Positions 17,692 through 27,318 are shown, numbered from the stretch's first letter. The stretch: DNA of 64,000 bases from Pseudomonadota bacterium (GCA_021782365.1 JAJXVB010000004.1:1-64000), one strand, 5' to 3'. Program-made: numbers and translations. The notes: generated from the letters alone by a model not told the origin.

Positions 17692-19203
17692 GTGTCACTG
17701 CCTGTGTCGCTGAAGAAAAACGTTCTCGCTAATTTTGGTGGCAGTGCATGGTCTGCATTGATGGGGCTGGCATTTGTCCCGTTTTACATTCGTCTGATGG
17801 GTGTGGAATCATACGGTATCGTTGGTGTGTTTGCTTCCTTGACAGGAGTGCTGGCCGTAATGGATTTGGGGTTGTCACAGGCCATGAATCGAGAGATGGC
17901 GAGGCAATCATCTGTAGAGAATAATATTCAACCTATCGCAGATACAGCACGCACACTGGAACTGATTTATTGGGGGGTGGCGATAGTAGTGGGGGTGTTT
18001 ATCGCACTCATGGCAAAGCCTGTTGCGAATTATTGGCTGAACCCGGAACAGATCAAACGAGGTGATCTTCAACAAGCGCTCATGATTATGGGACTTGTTA
18101 TTGCATTGCGCTGGCCGGTTTCATTGTATACGGGCGGGTTGAATGGATTGCAACAGCAGGTGCAAGTGAATGTGTTGCTGAGCATAGTCGCAACAATACA
18201 AGGTGTGGGTGCGCTTGCCTTGTTATGGTTTGTAGCTCCCACCATACAGGTTTTTTTTATGTGGCAGGCTGTTGTGGCGTTGGCTCAGGTGATTGCATTA
18301 CGTGCAGCATTGTGGCGGAATATTCCGCAAGATCAGGTCGGCGCATTTAACCCAAAGGTATTGAAAGAGATATGGCGATTTTCAGCGGGAATGACCGGCA
18401 TATCACTGTTAGCAACCGTTCTCACTCAACTTGACAAGATAATACTCAGCAAAATTCTTACATTATCCGAATTCGGTTATTACACATTTGCGGCGACTGT
18501 AGCGGCAGTTTTGTTCAAGCTGATCGGTCCGGTATTTACGGCGTATTATCCTCGTTTGACGGAATTGGTGTCCAGAAATGACCAACAGAAGTTGATCGAT
18601 TCATATCATCAAGGCAGCCAGTTAATGGCTGTCGCAATTTTTCCCGTTACCATTGTTCTGGTCATTTTTTCGAAAGAGATATTGGAGCTATGGACACACA
18701 ATCCCAGTATAGTGCTACATGCTTCACTGTTGATCAGCCTGCTGGCATTGGGAAATTCGCTGAATGGGCTGATGCATATGCCCTATGCCTTGCAACTAGC
18801 TTACGGCTGGACCAGACTGTCTTTTATTCAGAATGTTGTCGCTGTAATCATATTGGCACCAGCCATTTATTTTGCAACATTGCGCTGGGGGGCCGTTGGT
18901 GCTGCCGTGGTGTGGATTCTTTTGAATACGGGATATATCCTGGTTGGAGTTCACGTAATGCACCGCCGTTTGTTGAGCTTAGAAAAATGGCATTGGTATT
19001 TTAATGATTTGATAAAGCCTTTTATTGCCGTATTAACCTTGAGTATATTCGTGCGGCTTGCGTTCGGAGAGCACGCAGGAACATGGACTACGGTGGTTGT
19101 GTTGTTGGTTACTCTGTTTGCGACAACGATTGCCGCGGTTGCGAGTTCGAGCTCGTTACGCGGCAGATTATCTGTCCGCCAATTATGGGCATGGAGTAAA
19201 TGA
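17692..19203 (+). CDS. wzx: Wzx-type polysaccharide flippase
   Basis: 503 residues from a GTG, with 12 or more predicted hydrophobic helices. It belongs to the MATE-like polysaccharide transport family (RfbX/Wzx): an early G-G-S-A-W-S-A-L-M-G-L-A helix, an M-D-L-G-L-S-Q-A-M-N-R-E loop and a L-D-K-I-I-L-S-K-I-L helix mid-protein. It moves lipid-linked repeat units across the inner membrane. The start has a weak ribosome-binding site, and the end overlaps the next gene (ATGA). No Wzy polymerase was recognised in the window. Confidence 0.88.
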   Translation: MSLPVSLKKNVLANFGGSAWSALMGLAFVPFYIRLMGVESYGIVGVFASLTGVLAVMDLGLSQAMNREMARQSSVENNIQPIADTARTLELIYWGVAIVVGVFIALMAKPVANYWLNPEQIKRGDLQQALMIMGLVIALRWPVSLYTGGLNGLQQQVQVNVLLSIVATIQGVGALALLWFVAPTIQVFFMWQAVVALAQVIALRAALWRNIPQDQVGAFNPKVLKEIWRFSAGMTGISLLATVLTQLDKIILSKILTLSEFGYYTFAATVAAVLFKLIGPVFTAYYPRLTELVSRNDQQKLIDSYHQGSQLMAVAIFPVTIVLVIFSKEILELWTHNPSIVLHASLLISLLALGNSLNGLMHMPYALQLAYGWTRLSFIQNVVAVIILAPAIYFATLRWGAVGAAVVWILLNTGYILVGVHVMHRRLLSLEKWHWYFNDLIKPFIAVLTLSIFVRLAFGEHAGTWTTVVVLLVTLFATTIAAVASSSSLRGRLSVRQLWAWSK

Positions 19204-20096
19204 AACCGTATACGCCATTGGTGACTATCGGGATTCCTACCTATAACAGGGTCGGAATGCTAGGCAGGTCAATCGAGTCGGCATTGTGCCAAGATTACCC
19301 CATGATTGAAGTCATCATTTCTGACAATGCATCGACCGATAACACGCAGGAAGTTTGCCGGGAATTTTGCAAGAAGGATGACCGTGTGAAGTATGTTAAA
19401 CAACCATCCAATATTGGAGCAGTTGCAAATTTTACAGCTGTTTTAAAAAGGGCTTCCGGCGAATATTTCATGTGGCTAGGAGATGATGATTGGATAGATG
19501 CCTCATATGTTAGCCACTGCATGTCATTGCTCCTCTCAAGTCCTGATGTTGGATTAGCAAGCGGTGCGCCAATATATTACCGTGATGGATCAAAGGCTTA
19601 TGATGGAAAAATGTTTGATTTGTTAGAGGAGTCGTGGTTTGTTAGAGTGGCCAGCTATTATGCGAAGGTAGCTGATAACGGGACATATTATGGAATCATG
19701 CGGACAAAACAGTTACAGCAAATTGTCGCTCCTAATATCATGGGAGGCGACTGGCATCTGATCGCCAATATTGCGGCTACAGGAAAAATCAGAATGAGTT
19801 CAGTTGTTTCTGTTCATAGGGAATTGGGGGGAGCAACGACTAGTTATCGGCAAATAGCGAAATCGCTTGGATTGCCGTTCATACAGGCAATGTTTCCAAT
19901 GGTAACTATCGCATTTGGTGCGTGGAAGAACATTATTTTTGATGGAGCGGCGTATAAAAAACGAGATGTTTTCAGCAGGATCGTTTTAGCTGAAATTGTG
20001 ATGTGTTTGGTTATTTTAAAACCGATCTTCCGCTATGCGAAACACGCCAAACGATTACTGGGCAGCTGCGCAAAAGCCAAGGCTGTAAACAAATAA
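19200..20096 (+). CDS. family 2 glycosyltransferase
   Basis: 298 residues with a GT-A domain: G-I-P-T-Y-N-R at the start, I-I-S-D-N-A-S-T-D-N-T (nucleotide-sugar binding), G-E-Y-F-M-W-L-G-D-D-D-W (metal-binding Asp motif). The C-terminal 60 residues are basic and contain one hydrophobic stretch, suggesting membrane association. Donor and acceptor are unknown; a role in assembling the repeat unit carried by the neighbouring flippase is inferred from coupling to wzx. Confidence 0.88.
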   Translation: MKPYTPLVTIGIPTYNRVGMLGRSIESALCQDYPMIEVIISDNASTDNTQEVCREFCKKDDRVKYVKQPSNIGAVANFTAVLKRASGEYFMWLGDDDWIDASYVSHCMSLLLSSPDVGLASGAPIYYRDGSKAYDGKMFDLLEESWFVRVASYYAKVADNGTYYGIMRTKQLQQIVAPNIMGGDWHLIANIAATGKIRMSSVVSVHRELGGATTSYRQIAKSLGLPFIQAMFPMVTIAFGAWKNIIFDGAAYKKRDVFSRIVLAEIVMCLVILKPIFRYAKHAKRLLGSCAKAKAVNK

Positions 20097-20127
20097 TGTA
20101 TTGTCATTCTTTCATTGAGCCTATTGC

Positions 20128-21273
20128 ATGAAGATAGCCTATGATCCACAAATATTCTGTGCGCAGACTTATGGAGGAATATCAAGATACTTTTGCGAGA
20201 TAGCTTCCCGCATTGCCAAGGAGCCAGGCGTTCAGGTTTCTATCGCCGCCCCCATGCATGTTAATGCTTATCTGCTGCATGTGCCGCGAGGCATCGTATC
20301 GGGATTCCGCGCGCCCGAATCGGATCGTTTTCAAATGCATAAGGGTGCGAATTACCCGCGTCTGGTATTTCGAGGGCTGGGTTTGCTCACGGGCGACTTG
20401 ATGCTTCGTTTCATGAAGCCAGATATTGTGCACGAAACATATTTTTCTCCATATCGTCTCGGAGGAAGTCGTCCGCGGCGTGTGCTGACAATTTATGACA
20501 TGATCCATGAAAAATTTCCAACAAGTTTTTCAAATGCCGACAAGACTGCCCGATACAAGGCGCAGGCGGCAGCGCGCGCGGATCATGTCATTTGCATTTC
20601 AGAGTCCACGCGACGTGACGCGATCGATATCCTCGGATTGCACCCCGACAAGACATCAGTGATTTATTTGGGGTTTGACTTGATGAATGCGGATGGGAAA
20701 AGCGTTGGATATAAGGATTTTCCTGTGAACGCTCCATTCCTGCTCTATGTTGGCAATCGTGGCGGATACAAGAATTTTCAAGGTCTGCTTGAGGCATATG
20801 GAGCTTCGCCAAAGCTTAATAGGGAATACAATCTGATCTGTTTTGGAGGCGGGGCATTCAATTCAGATGAATTAGAGACGATGCGAGGGTTGGGATTGGG
20901 TAGCGGTCAGATTATGCAACTGGGGGGCAGTGACCTTTTGCTTGCAGGACTTTATCAGCGCGCCAGCGCGTTTGTTTATCCTTCGCTTTACGAAGGATTT
21001 GGTATACCTCCGCTGGAAGCGATGTCGCATGATTGTCCTGTAGTTTGCAGTAATACAAGCTCAATTCCTGAAGTGGCAGGGAGTGCATGTGAATATTTTG
21101 ATCCCGCTGATATTGAAAGTATGCGCAACGCAATTGAGCGTGTAGTCGCGTCGGACAGTCTCCGGAAACTGCTGATCGAAAAAGGTCGCGAACGCTTGAA
21201 AAAATTTTCATGGGATCGCTGCGCTGTTGAAACACTCGACATTTACAAGAAGTTAGCTGGAACGGATAAGTGA
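20128..21273 (+). CDS. family 4 glycosyltransferase (GT-B)
   Basis: 381 residues. The N-terminal half has G-G-I-S-R-Y-F-C-E near residue 15; the C-terminal half has L-L-Y-V-G-N-R-G-G-Y-K-N-F and the E-G-F-G-I-P-P-L-E motif (E-x7-E), diagnostic of retaining GT4 enzymes such as mannosyltransferases. It probably adds a hexose from a nucleotide sugar to the lipid-linked glycan. It ends 1 base before the gmd-like gene, so both are likely in one transcript. Confidence 0.9.
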   Translation: MKIAYDPQIFCAQTYGGISRYFCEIASRIAKEPGVQVSIAAPMHVNAYLLHVPRGIVSGFRAPESDRFQMHKGANYPRLVFRGLGLLTGDLMLRFMKPDIVHETYFSPYRLGGSRPRRVLTIYDMIHEKFPTSFSNADKTARYKAQAAARADHVICISESTRRDAIDILGLHPDKTSVIYLGFDLMNADGKSVGYKDFPVNAPFLLYVGNRGGYKNFQGLLEAYGASPKLNREYNLICFGGGAFNSDELETMRGLGLGSGQIMQLGGSDLLLAGLYQRASAFVYPSLYEGFGIPPLEAMSHDCPVVCSNTSSIPEVAGSACEYFDPADIESMRNAIERVVASDSLRKLLIEKGRERLKKFSWDRCAVETLDIYKKLAGTDK

Positions 21274-21274
21274 T

Positions 21275-22234
21275 ATGAGAAAAGCGCTTATATGTGGAAT
21301 TTCCGGACAGGACGGTGCTTACCTTGCCAGGCTGTTGCTCGAAAATGGCTATGAGGTCTGGGGCTCATCGCGCGATGCACAGGCTTCAACTTTCGGAAAT
21401 CTGTCGAGATTGGGGATACTGGATCGAGTCAAAACGCTTTCTATGGCGGCCAATGATTTTAGGAGCGTGCTTCAGGCAATCAGCCACAGCGAACCAGACG
21501 AAATTTATAATTTGGCCGGACAGAGTTCGGTTGGCCTTTCTTTTGAACAGCCTGCAGAGACACTTGAGAGTATCGCTACGGGAACGCTCAATCTTCTTGA
21601 AGTGATACGTTTTCGCGGTTTGCCTGTGCGTTTTTATAATGCAGGATCCAGTGAATGCTTCGGTGATATCAGCGGTCATGCTGCTGATGAAGCTGCGCAT
21701 TTTCAACCACGAAGCCCATACGCAGTGGCTAAAGCAACTGCTCACTGGTTGGTTGCAAATTACAGAAATGCTTATGGACTTTTTGCATGTACGGGCATTT
21801 TATTCAATCATGAATCACCTTTGCGTCCGCCACGCTTCGTAACCAGAAAAATCATTCAGGCGGCAGTCAGAATATCCAAAGGTAGCAAGGAACAGTTGAT
21901 TCTGGGCAATATGGATGTTCGGCGTGATTGGGGGTGGAGCCCCGAATATGTTGATGCAATGTGGCGGATGTTACAGATTGACCGGCCGGAAGATTTTGTT
22001 ATTGCTACTGGAGAATCAAATTCACTTGAAAATTTTGTTGCGGCAGCCTTTTCTGAAGTGGGTCTGGATTGGCGTCAACATGTTGTCCAGGATCCTGGGT
22101 TATTTCGCCCGTCCGAGATTGGATACAGTTGCGGGAACGCAGAGAAAGCGCGAAACATGTTGGGCTGGAAAGCCCATATGAAAATGCGGGACGTGGTACG
22201 GGAAATGATACGACACGAACAGGTGACGTCCTAG
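21275..22234 (+). CDS. Gmd-like NDP-sugar 4,6-dehydratase or reductase paralog
   Basis: 319 residues, about 45 shorter than the gmd product at 9576. It has [18 protein letters not shown] (in place of S-T-S-E-L-Y-G), Y-A-V-A-K and F-N-H-E-S-P-L-R-P-P-R-F-V-T-R-K. The residues P-P-R in place of G-E-T and the shorter length suggest a divergent Gmd or an Rmd-like member rather than a redundant copy. It could produce GDP-rhamnose precursors or act on another nucleotide. It is AT-richer than the first gmd, so not a recent duplicate. Confidence 0.75.
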   Translation: MRKALICGISGQDGAYLARLLLENGYEVWGSSRDAQASTFGNLSRLGILDRVKTLSMAANDFRSVLQAISHSEPDEIYNLAGQSSVGLSFEQPAETLESIATGTLNLLEVIRFRGLPVRFYNAGSSECFGDISGHAADEAAHFQPRSPYAVAKATAHWLVANYRNAYGLFACTGILFNHESPLRPPRFVTRKIIQAAVRISKGSKEQLILGNMDVRRDWGWSPEYVDAMWRMLQIDRPEDFVIATGESNSLENFVAAAFSEVGLDWRQHVVQDPGLFRPSEIGYSCGNAEKARNMLGWKAHMKMRDVVREMIRHEQVTS

Positions 22235-22373
22235 TGAGCTTCACGCATCAGGTGTGAGCGGCGCATTCAAGCCCTGCTCGCTGATGGTGTTGACTGGTCA
22301 AGAAGTTTTTTGCATCGTTGTGCAAGCTGGGATGGTTACCTATCGGCGAAAGACTTGAGCCATTAAAACTGAA

Positions 22374-23219
22374 ATGCATCAATTTGTTAATTCCACTGTT
22401 TCAGGAGCGCCCACCAAGATTGAAGGGGGTGTGCGTGTTCGCGGCGATTTGAATCGATCATCGCTTGGCAAACCATTGCTGACGGTAATCACAGTTGTTT
22501 TCAATGGCGCTGCAACACTTGAACACACGATTCGCAGCGTTATAGAGCAAACCTACAGGAATATTGAGCACATCATTATTGATGGGGGATCTACTGATAC
22601 AACGCTCGATATTCTTCGCAAATATGAAGGAGACATTGACTATTGGGTGAGCGAGAAGGATGACGGCATCTACGATGCAATGAACAAAGGCATTGTCCTG
22701 GCGAGAGGCGATTACATTGGCATGCTCAATTCGGATGATTATTTTGCCAGTGCTTCGGCGCTGGAGAACATTGCATTTCACCTTGAAACGGGTGATATGG
22801 ATGCAGTCTTCTCATGCCTGGATATTGTAGATCCCGCCAATCTTGATCGAGTGTTGCGCAAGTATCGCGTTTCCAGCTTCAGTCCATTCATGTTGCGTAT
22901 AGGCGTGATGCCGCCGCACCCGACATTTTATTGCAAAAAGTCTTGTTATGAAAAGGCTGGGTTGTACCGCACGGACTACCGCATCGCTGCAGACTTTGAA
23001 ATGCTAGCCCGGTTACTGCTTAAATATCACATCACTTGGAAATTCATTGATGAAACCACGGTTAAAATGCGGTCTGGTGGTTTGAGTAGCAGCGGGATTA
23101 AGGCCAACTGGGTGGTTAATCGTGAAATTATTCGTGCGTGCACCGAGAATGCTTTGTACACCAATATCTTTATGCTGGTATTGAAATTGCCTATCAGGAT
23201 ATTGGAGCGTATTCTTTGA
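22374..23219 (+). CDS. family 2 glycosyltransferase
   Basis: 281 residues. After a variable first 35 residues the GT-A fold starts with L-L-T-V-I-T-V-V-F-N-G-A-A-T-L; I-I-D-G-G-S-T-D-T-T, S-E-K-D-D-G-I-Y-D-A-M-N-K-G and L-N-S-D-D-Y-F are classical. The S-E-x-D-x-G-I-Y-D-A-M-N-K pattern is typical of WcaA/WcaE-like transferases of colanic-acid type clusters. It is the last gene of the glycan cluster, 139 bases after the Gmd-like gene; that gap shows no gene. The exact start is uncertain. Confidence 0.88.
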   Translation: MHQFVNSTVSGAPTKIEGGVRVRGDLNRSSLGKPLLTVITVVFNGAATLEHTIRSVIEQTYRNIEHIIIDGGSTDTTLDILRKYEGDIDYWVSEKDDGIYDAMNKGIVLARGDYIGMLNSDDYFASASALENIAFHLETGDMDAVFSCLDIVDPANLDRVLRKYRVSSFSPFMLRIGVMPPHPTFYCKKSCYEKAGLYRTDYRIAADFEMLARLLLKYHITWKFIDETTVKMRSGGLSSSGIKANWVVNREIIRACTENALYTNIFMLVLKLPIRILERIL

Positions 23220-23322
23220 ACAAGCCTATCTGTCGATATGAAAAACTATCTGAAGGATGTTAAACAGGAATGATCAGGGATGCCATCAGCCAAGCCAACG
23301 AGCGCGTGATGGCGGAGCCCCA

Positions 23323-23375
23323 TATGCGCAAGGCGCCAAGCGCATCGAAGTTTGCGGTGTATTCCGGCTCCTCGA
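23323..23375 (-). pseudogene. 53-bp fragment of gmd, inverted
   Basis: These 53 bases match the reverse complement of gmd positions 9865-9917 at 50 of 53 sites. On the minus strand they encode part of the F-E-E-P-E-Y-T-A-N region. Homology stops sharply on both sides. It lies 14 bases from the end of the vapC gene at 23390, between it and the glycan cluster. It is a footprint of a rearrangement involving a gmd gene. Confidence 0.75.
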
Positions 23376-23389
23376 CAGTCCTTACCAGG

Positions 23390-23812
23390 CTACAAACACT
23401 GCATCCCCAACAACTTGGCTGCCTTGTTCAAGCGCATATCGAAGCATGCAAAAAATATCGGGGATCGGGAAACACGTCCTGCTTCAAAAGCTGCTGCAAG
23501 CTGTATGCTGTCATACGCCCGCAACGCAAACGTATCAGCATATTCTCCAGCACGCTCAACCAGATTCTGGTCAATATCCAACACCACGAAGTGCGGCCAG
23601 TCAGCCGCCAGGGTCGCCTTGGCCTGTTCAATGACCATGGCATCTTCCGGCGTTTCACGAGCTCGCCTTGACAGTGCCGCAAAAGCCTCTGCCCATGCAA
23701 TGCGGCAGACCGCGACAGCCTCGACTTCCGGCAGCCGCGCTTTCAATTCCCCGCTCCCCGCTTCGACAATGTAGAGCTTGACCAGCGCAGAAGTATCGCA
23801 GAATAAAATCAC
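23390..23812 (-). CDS. vapC: VapC-like PIN-domain ribonuclease toxin
   Basis: 140 residues. PIN signatures: C-D-T-S-A-L-V-K-L-Y with Asp6 at the N-terminus, A-W-A-E-A-F-A-A-L (Glu), A-Y-D-S-I-Q-L-A-A-A (Asp) and F-A-C-F-D-M-R-L (Asp). It is a Mg-dependent RNase, usually cutting tRNA or rRNA. The start overlaps the antitoxin stop by 4 bases. Its 3' end abuts unexplained DNA holding a gmd fragment. Confidence 0.9.
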   Translation of the reverse strand: MILFCDTSALVKLYIVEAGSGELKARLPEVEAVAVCRIAWAEAFAALSRRARETPEDAMVIEQAKATLAADWPHFVVLDIDQNLVERAGEYADTFALRAYDSIQLAAAFEAGRVSRSPIFFACFDMRLNKAAKLLGMQCL

Positions 23813-24072
23813 CCGCGATCTTCCAATACCAGTTCCGACACCAGTTTGCCGCGTTCATGCAATTTGAATGAAGCACCGGCGGGCTTGCCGCCTTGCCAGG
23901 TTGCCATGCCGGATTCCAGAAGGCGCGACACGCCCGCACTATCGGTTGAAGGTACGCCAACAATCCGCGCCACCACCCTGCGATGGGAGGTCAGTTCGAT
24001 CAACTGACCCGATCGCGCTTGGCTGACATATCGGGACAAATGCGACTTGAATTCCTGTATTGAAACCAGCAT
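23809..24072 (-). CDS. vapB: Phd/YefM-type antitoxin of the VapC pair
   Basis: 87 residues. The N-terminus M-L-V-S-I-Q-E-F-K-S-H-L-S-R-Y is the Phd/YefM DNA-binding fold, with V-A-R-I-V-G-V-P closing it; the C-terminal 40 residues should be the flexible toxin-binding arm. It lies upstream of vapC in the standard antitoxin-first order and probably autoregulates. The promoter must lie in the 77 bases before rsmA's end. Confidence 0.88.
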   Translation of the reverse strand: MLVSIQEFKSHLSRYVSQARSGQLIELTSHRRVVARIVGVPSTDSAGVSRLLESGMATWQGGKPAGASFKLHERGKLVSELVLEDRG

Positions 24073-24149
24073 TTATGACCCTTAATTTTAAAAGTTCGCG
24101 AAAATTATGTCCGTAATGTGCGGGAATTGTCAAGGCAATCCGAACCCCG

Positions 24150-24926
24150 CTACGCCTTTATATCCAGATATGAGGTTATTTTTGCAAACTCTGCAACCGA
24201 CAGATTTTCCGCGCGCAGCCTTGAATCGATGCCGAGATCCTGAAATCCTTGCTCGTCCACAAAATCCCTGAGCGTGTTCTTCAGCGTCTTCCTGCGCTGG
24301 CCGAAGGCCGCGCCGACTATCCTCGCGAAAAGCGCCCCGTTCTTCACCGCTATCTTGTCTTCCGGCAGCGGGATCATGCGCACGATCGCGGAATTCACCT
24401 TGGGCGCCGGCCTGAAGGATTCTGGAGGCACATCGAGCAGCTTCTCCATGTAGAAGCGGTATTGCAGCATCACCGAGAGCCTGCCATATGCAGGAGTGGA
24501 GGGTTCTGCCACCATGCGCTCGACCACCTCATTTTGCAGCATGAAGTGCATGTCCGATATCCTCCCAGCGAATTCCGCGAAGCGGAAAAGAAGCGGGGAA
24601 GATATGTTGTAGGGCAGATTTCCCGCGATGCGCAGAGGTGTAGGAAGCTCCCCAAGATCGAACTTCAGCGCATCCCCCTCGTGGATGATCAGCCTCCCGT
24701 CCTGCGGATATTCCTTCTTCAGGCGCGCAATGATGTCGCGGTCTATCTCGACCACATGCAGGCATTTGAGTCTTTTCAACAGCGGGCGGGTCAGCGCGCC
24801 CAGCCCCGGCCCTATCTCGACCATGTTGTCTTCGAATTTCGGGGCGATCGCGTTCACGATGTCGGCGATGATGCCTTCATCCACCAGGAAGTTCTGGCCA
24901 AAACGCTTCTTGGCTTGATGACTCAT
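24150..24926 (-). CDS. rsmA: 16S rRNA dimethyladenosine methyltransferase
   Basis: 258 residues, normal length. It dimethylates A1518 and A1519 of 16S rRNA using SAM. Motifs: K-K-R-F-G-Q-N-F-L at the N-terminus, [10 protein letters not shown] (SAM motif I), V-E-I-D-R-D and the catalytic N-L-P-Y-N-I-S-S-P. It follows pdxA on the same strand (78 bases), matching the classic surA-pdxA-rsmA order. Confidence 0.97.
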   Translation of the reverse strand: MSHQAKKRFGQNFLVDEGIIADIVNAIAPKFEDNMVEIGPGLGALTRPLLKRLKCLHVVEIDRDIIARLKKEYPQDGRLIIHEGDALKFDLGELPTPLRIAGNLPYNISSPLLFRFAEFAGRISDMHFMLQNEVVERMVAEPSTPAYGRLSVMLQYRFYMEKLLDVPPESFRPAPKVNSAIVRMIPLPEDKIAVKNGALFARIVGAAFGQRRKTLKNTLRDFVDEQGFQDLGIDSRLRAENLSVAEFAKITSYLDIKA

Positions 24927-25004
24927 TTCAGAAACCCCATAAGGCGTTTCAGTGCAGGCTCATACGCTTCGCGTGTGATGCCGGAGCCAAACTTTTTCTT
25001 CGCC

Positions 25005-26015
25005 TTATGCAAGGAAACTGCGCTCCTGCGGATGCCCTGACATAAGCTCTTCGCATTCCGCCATCTGCCTTGCGACCGCGATCGCCTCCTTCATGCTGCC
25101 GATGTCGGCGCGCCCCGTTCCGGCGAGATCGAGCGCGGTTCCATGGTCGACCGAGGTCCTGATGATTGGAAGGCCCAGCGTGATGTTCACGCCTCTCCCG
25201 AAGCTCGCATGCTTCAGGACAGGCAAACCCTGGTCGTGGTACATGGTCAATATGCAGTCGGAACTATCGAGTCTCTCATGCGTGAACAGCGTGTCCGCCG
25301 GAAGGGGCGGGCTCAGATCGTACCCTTCGGAGCGCAGCCTGTCGAGAACCGGGATCATCACTTCCATCTCCTCGCGCCCGAGATGGCCGCCCTCTCCCGC
25401 ATGGGGATTGAGCCCCGCAACCAGAATGCGCGGCCTCGAAATCCCGAAGCGGCGCTTGAGATCTGAATCCAGTATGCGCAGCACGCTCTCGAGAAGCTCT
25501 CCTGTCACCGCATCGGCCACTTCTCGCAGAGGAAGGTGTGTGGTGACCAGAGCCACGCGCATCCCTCCTCCCGCGAGCATCATCACCACCTGCTCAACAT
25601 GCAGAAGATCTGCCAGAAATTCGGTATGGCCCGTGAAGGAAATTCCCGCGTCGTTGATGATACCCTTGTGTACGGGCGCCGTGACCATCCCGGAGAATTC
25701 CCCGGACTTGCAGCCCATCGCCGCCCGCTCCAGCATCGCCAGCACATGGCGGCTGTTCGCGGCGTCAAGCCTGCCGGGAATGGAGGGTGCGGCAAGCGGC
25801 ATATGGATCACATTCAGGATTCGCCCGTCAAAATCGCATCCCGGCTCCCATTCCCTGATCTCGACATCCAGACCCAGATTCCCGGCTCGCTGTTCCAACA
25901 GATTCCTGTCGCCTATCACGACCACGCTTTCTTCAGCGAGCCCCGCGCAGAGGTCGGGGCCTATGCCGGCAGGCTCGCCCGAGGTGACAACGAGAGGCGC
26001 CCTATTTCTGGTCAT
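25005..26015 (-). CDS. pdxA: 4-hydroxythreonine-4-phosphate dehydrogenase
   Basis: 336 residues from ATG 26015. The frame runs further upstream but overlaps surA there; the family starts with T-S-G-E-P-A-G-I-G-P. It oxidises 4-phosphohydroxythreonine in pyridoxal phosphate synthesis. Metal-binding regions are visible: S-F-T-G-H-T-E-F, N-P-H-A-G-E-G-G and T-M-Y-H-D-Q-G-L-P, then R-T-S-V-D-H-G-T-A. It overlaps the surA 3' end by 14 bases, so translation is probably coupled. Confidence 0.97.
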   Translation of the reverse strand: MTRNRAPLVVTSGEPAGIGPDLCAGLAEESVVVIGDRNLLEQRAGNLGLDVEIREWEPGCDFDGRILNVIHMPLAAPSIPGRLDAANSRHVLAMLERAAMGCKSGEFSGMVTAPVHKGIINDAGISFTGHTEFLADLLHVEQVVMMLAGGGMRVALVTTHLPLREVADAVTGELLESVLRILDSDLKRRFGISRPRILVAGLNPHAGEGGHLGREEMEVMIPVLDRLRSEGYDLSPPLPADTLFTHERLDSSDCILTMYHDQGLPVLKHASFGRGVNITLGLPIIRTSVDHGTALDLAGTGRADIGSMKEAIAVARQMAECEELMSGHPQERSFLA

Positions 26016-27318
26016 CGTCCAGATGGTATTCGATGAACGCGCGGTCGCGCAGCTGGCGCAGCCAGTCCTGGTAAAGCTCCTCCGACTTGAAGGAGGCGAT
26101 CGCCATGCGCGCCTGCTGTCGCTTCTGCTGGTCGGAGACATCGGTATTGCGCCTTGCGAGAACCTGGATCAGATGCCAGCCGAACTGGGTCTCCACGATG
26201 CCCATCTCTCCCACCTTGAGCTTGTTCATCTCATCCTCGAACTCGGATACGGTCTGCCCCGGAGAGAGCCAGTCCAGATCACCGCCTTCGGCAGCGCTTC
26301 CGTCCTCTGAATGACGCCTTGCCTCCTCAGCAAAGTCCGCTCCCGCATCGATGCGCTGCTTGATAGCGAGGAGGCGCTTCTTCGCCTCGGCCGAAGTGGT
26401 GATCTCGCTGGTCTTGATCAGGATGTGGCGGGCATGGGTCTGGGTGATCACGACAGCCGCGCTGCCGTTTCTCTTGTCGACCAGCTTGAGTATGTGGAAT
26501 CCGCTCGGGCTGCGCAATATCCCGGTGTTCTCACCGGGTTTGAGCCCTTTCAACGCATTCATGAACATCGGGGGGATGCGGTCTGCAGGACGCCAGCCCA
26601 GGTCTCCTCCCTTGAGCGCATCGTTCGCATCCGAAGTGCCTGCGGCCACCTGTGCGAAGTCAGCACCCGATGCGAGCTGGGAGAGCGCATGCTCCGCGCG
26701 CTCCCGGGCCGCCTGAATCTTCTCGGCGCTCGCCTGTTCGGGCACGACGACCAGTATGTGGGCCAGGTGATATTCCTCGTTCTCGAGTCCCATCTTGGAC
26801 TTGTTCGCAAGATAATTGTCGACTTCCTTCTCGCTGATCGCAAGCTTGCTCTCGACCTCTCGGTCGCGCAGCTTCTTGGCGACCATCTCTGAGCGTATCT
26901 CCTCGCGGAACTTCTTCACATCCACGCCCTGCGACTTCAGCTTGTCCAGGAAATCCGCGAGCGTCGCGAAGTTGTTCTGATGGGCGATGCTCGTCATCGC
27001 GAGATCGAGCTGCGTATCGTCGACGCGCACGCCAGTTTCCTTCGCATACTGCGCCTGCAGCATGTCCGTGATCATGCGCTCCAGTATCTGCTTCCTGAGA
27101 ACGGACATCTCCGGCAACGGCGTGCCCTGCTTCTTCAACTGGCTGATGACGGACTTCACCCTCTCGTCTAGCTCGTTCCTGGTGATCACGTCGTCGTTCA
27201 CCACGACGACCACATCGTCTATCGTCCCCACCTGCGCCTCAGGGTCCTGATTCCCGAAAGAAGGGTTGACCGCCATGAACGCGGCGCAAACCAGAAAGAG
27301 CATTCTCATTTTAAACAT
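26002..27318 (-). CDS. surA: periplasmic chaperone / peptidyl-prolyl isomerase
   Basis: 438 residues with an N-terminal signal peptide (M-R-M-L-F-L-V-C-A-A-F-M-A-V). A SurA N-domain (residues about 30-175) is followed by two parvulin PpiC domains (about 175-280 and 290-390, each with H-I-L-V/H-I-L-I and G-G-D-L-G-W / G-G-D-L-D-W motifs) and a short C-terminal helix. It escorts outer-membrane proteins, notably LptD, through the periplasm. It lies 21 bases after lptD; the pair is usual in proteobacteria. Confidence 0.96.
   Translation of the reverse strand: MFKMRMLFLVCAAFMAVNPSFGNQDPEAQVGTIDDVVVVVNDDVITRNELDERVKSVISQLKKQGTPLPEMSVLRKQILERMITDMLQAQYAKETGVRVDDTQLDLAMTSIAHQNNFATLADFLDKLKSQGVDVKKFREEIRSEMVAKKLRDREVESKLAISEKEVDNYLANKSKMGLENEEYHLAHILVVVPEQASAEKIQAARERAEHALSQLASGADFAQVAAGTSDANDALKGGDLGWRPADRIPPMFMNALKGLKPGENTGILRSPSGFHILKLVDKRNGSAAVVITQTHARHILIKTSEITTSAEAKKRLLAIKQRIDAGADFAEEARRHSEDGSAAEGGDLDWLSPGQTVSEFEDEMNKLKVGEMGIVETQFGWHLIQVLARRNTDVSDQQKRQQARMAIASFKSEELYQDWLRQLRDRAFIEYHLDDDQK

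Noticed and set aside
23257-23774. Three overlapping plus-strand frames across the VapC region
   Set aside because: VapC on the minus strand has all PIN motifs; the first plus frame only contains the complement of the gmd fragment.
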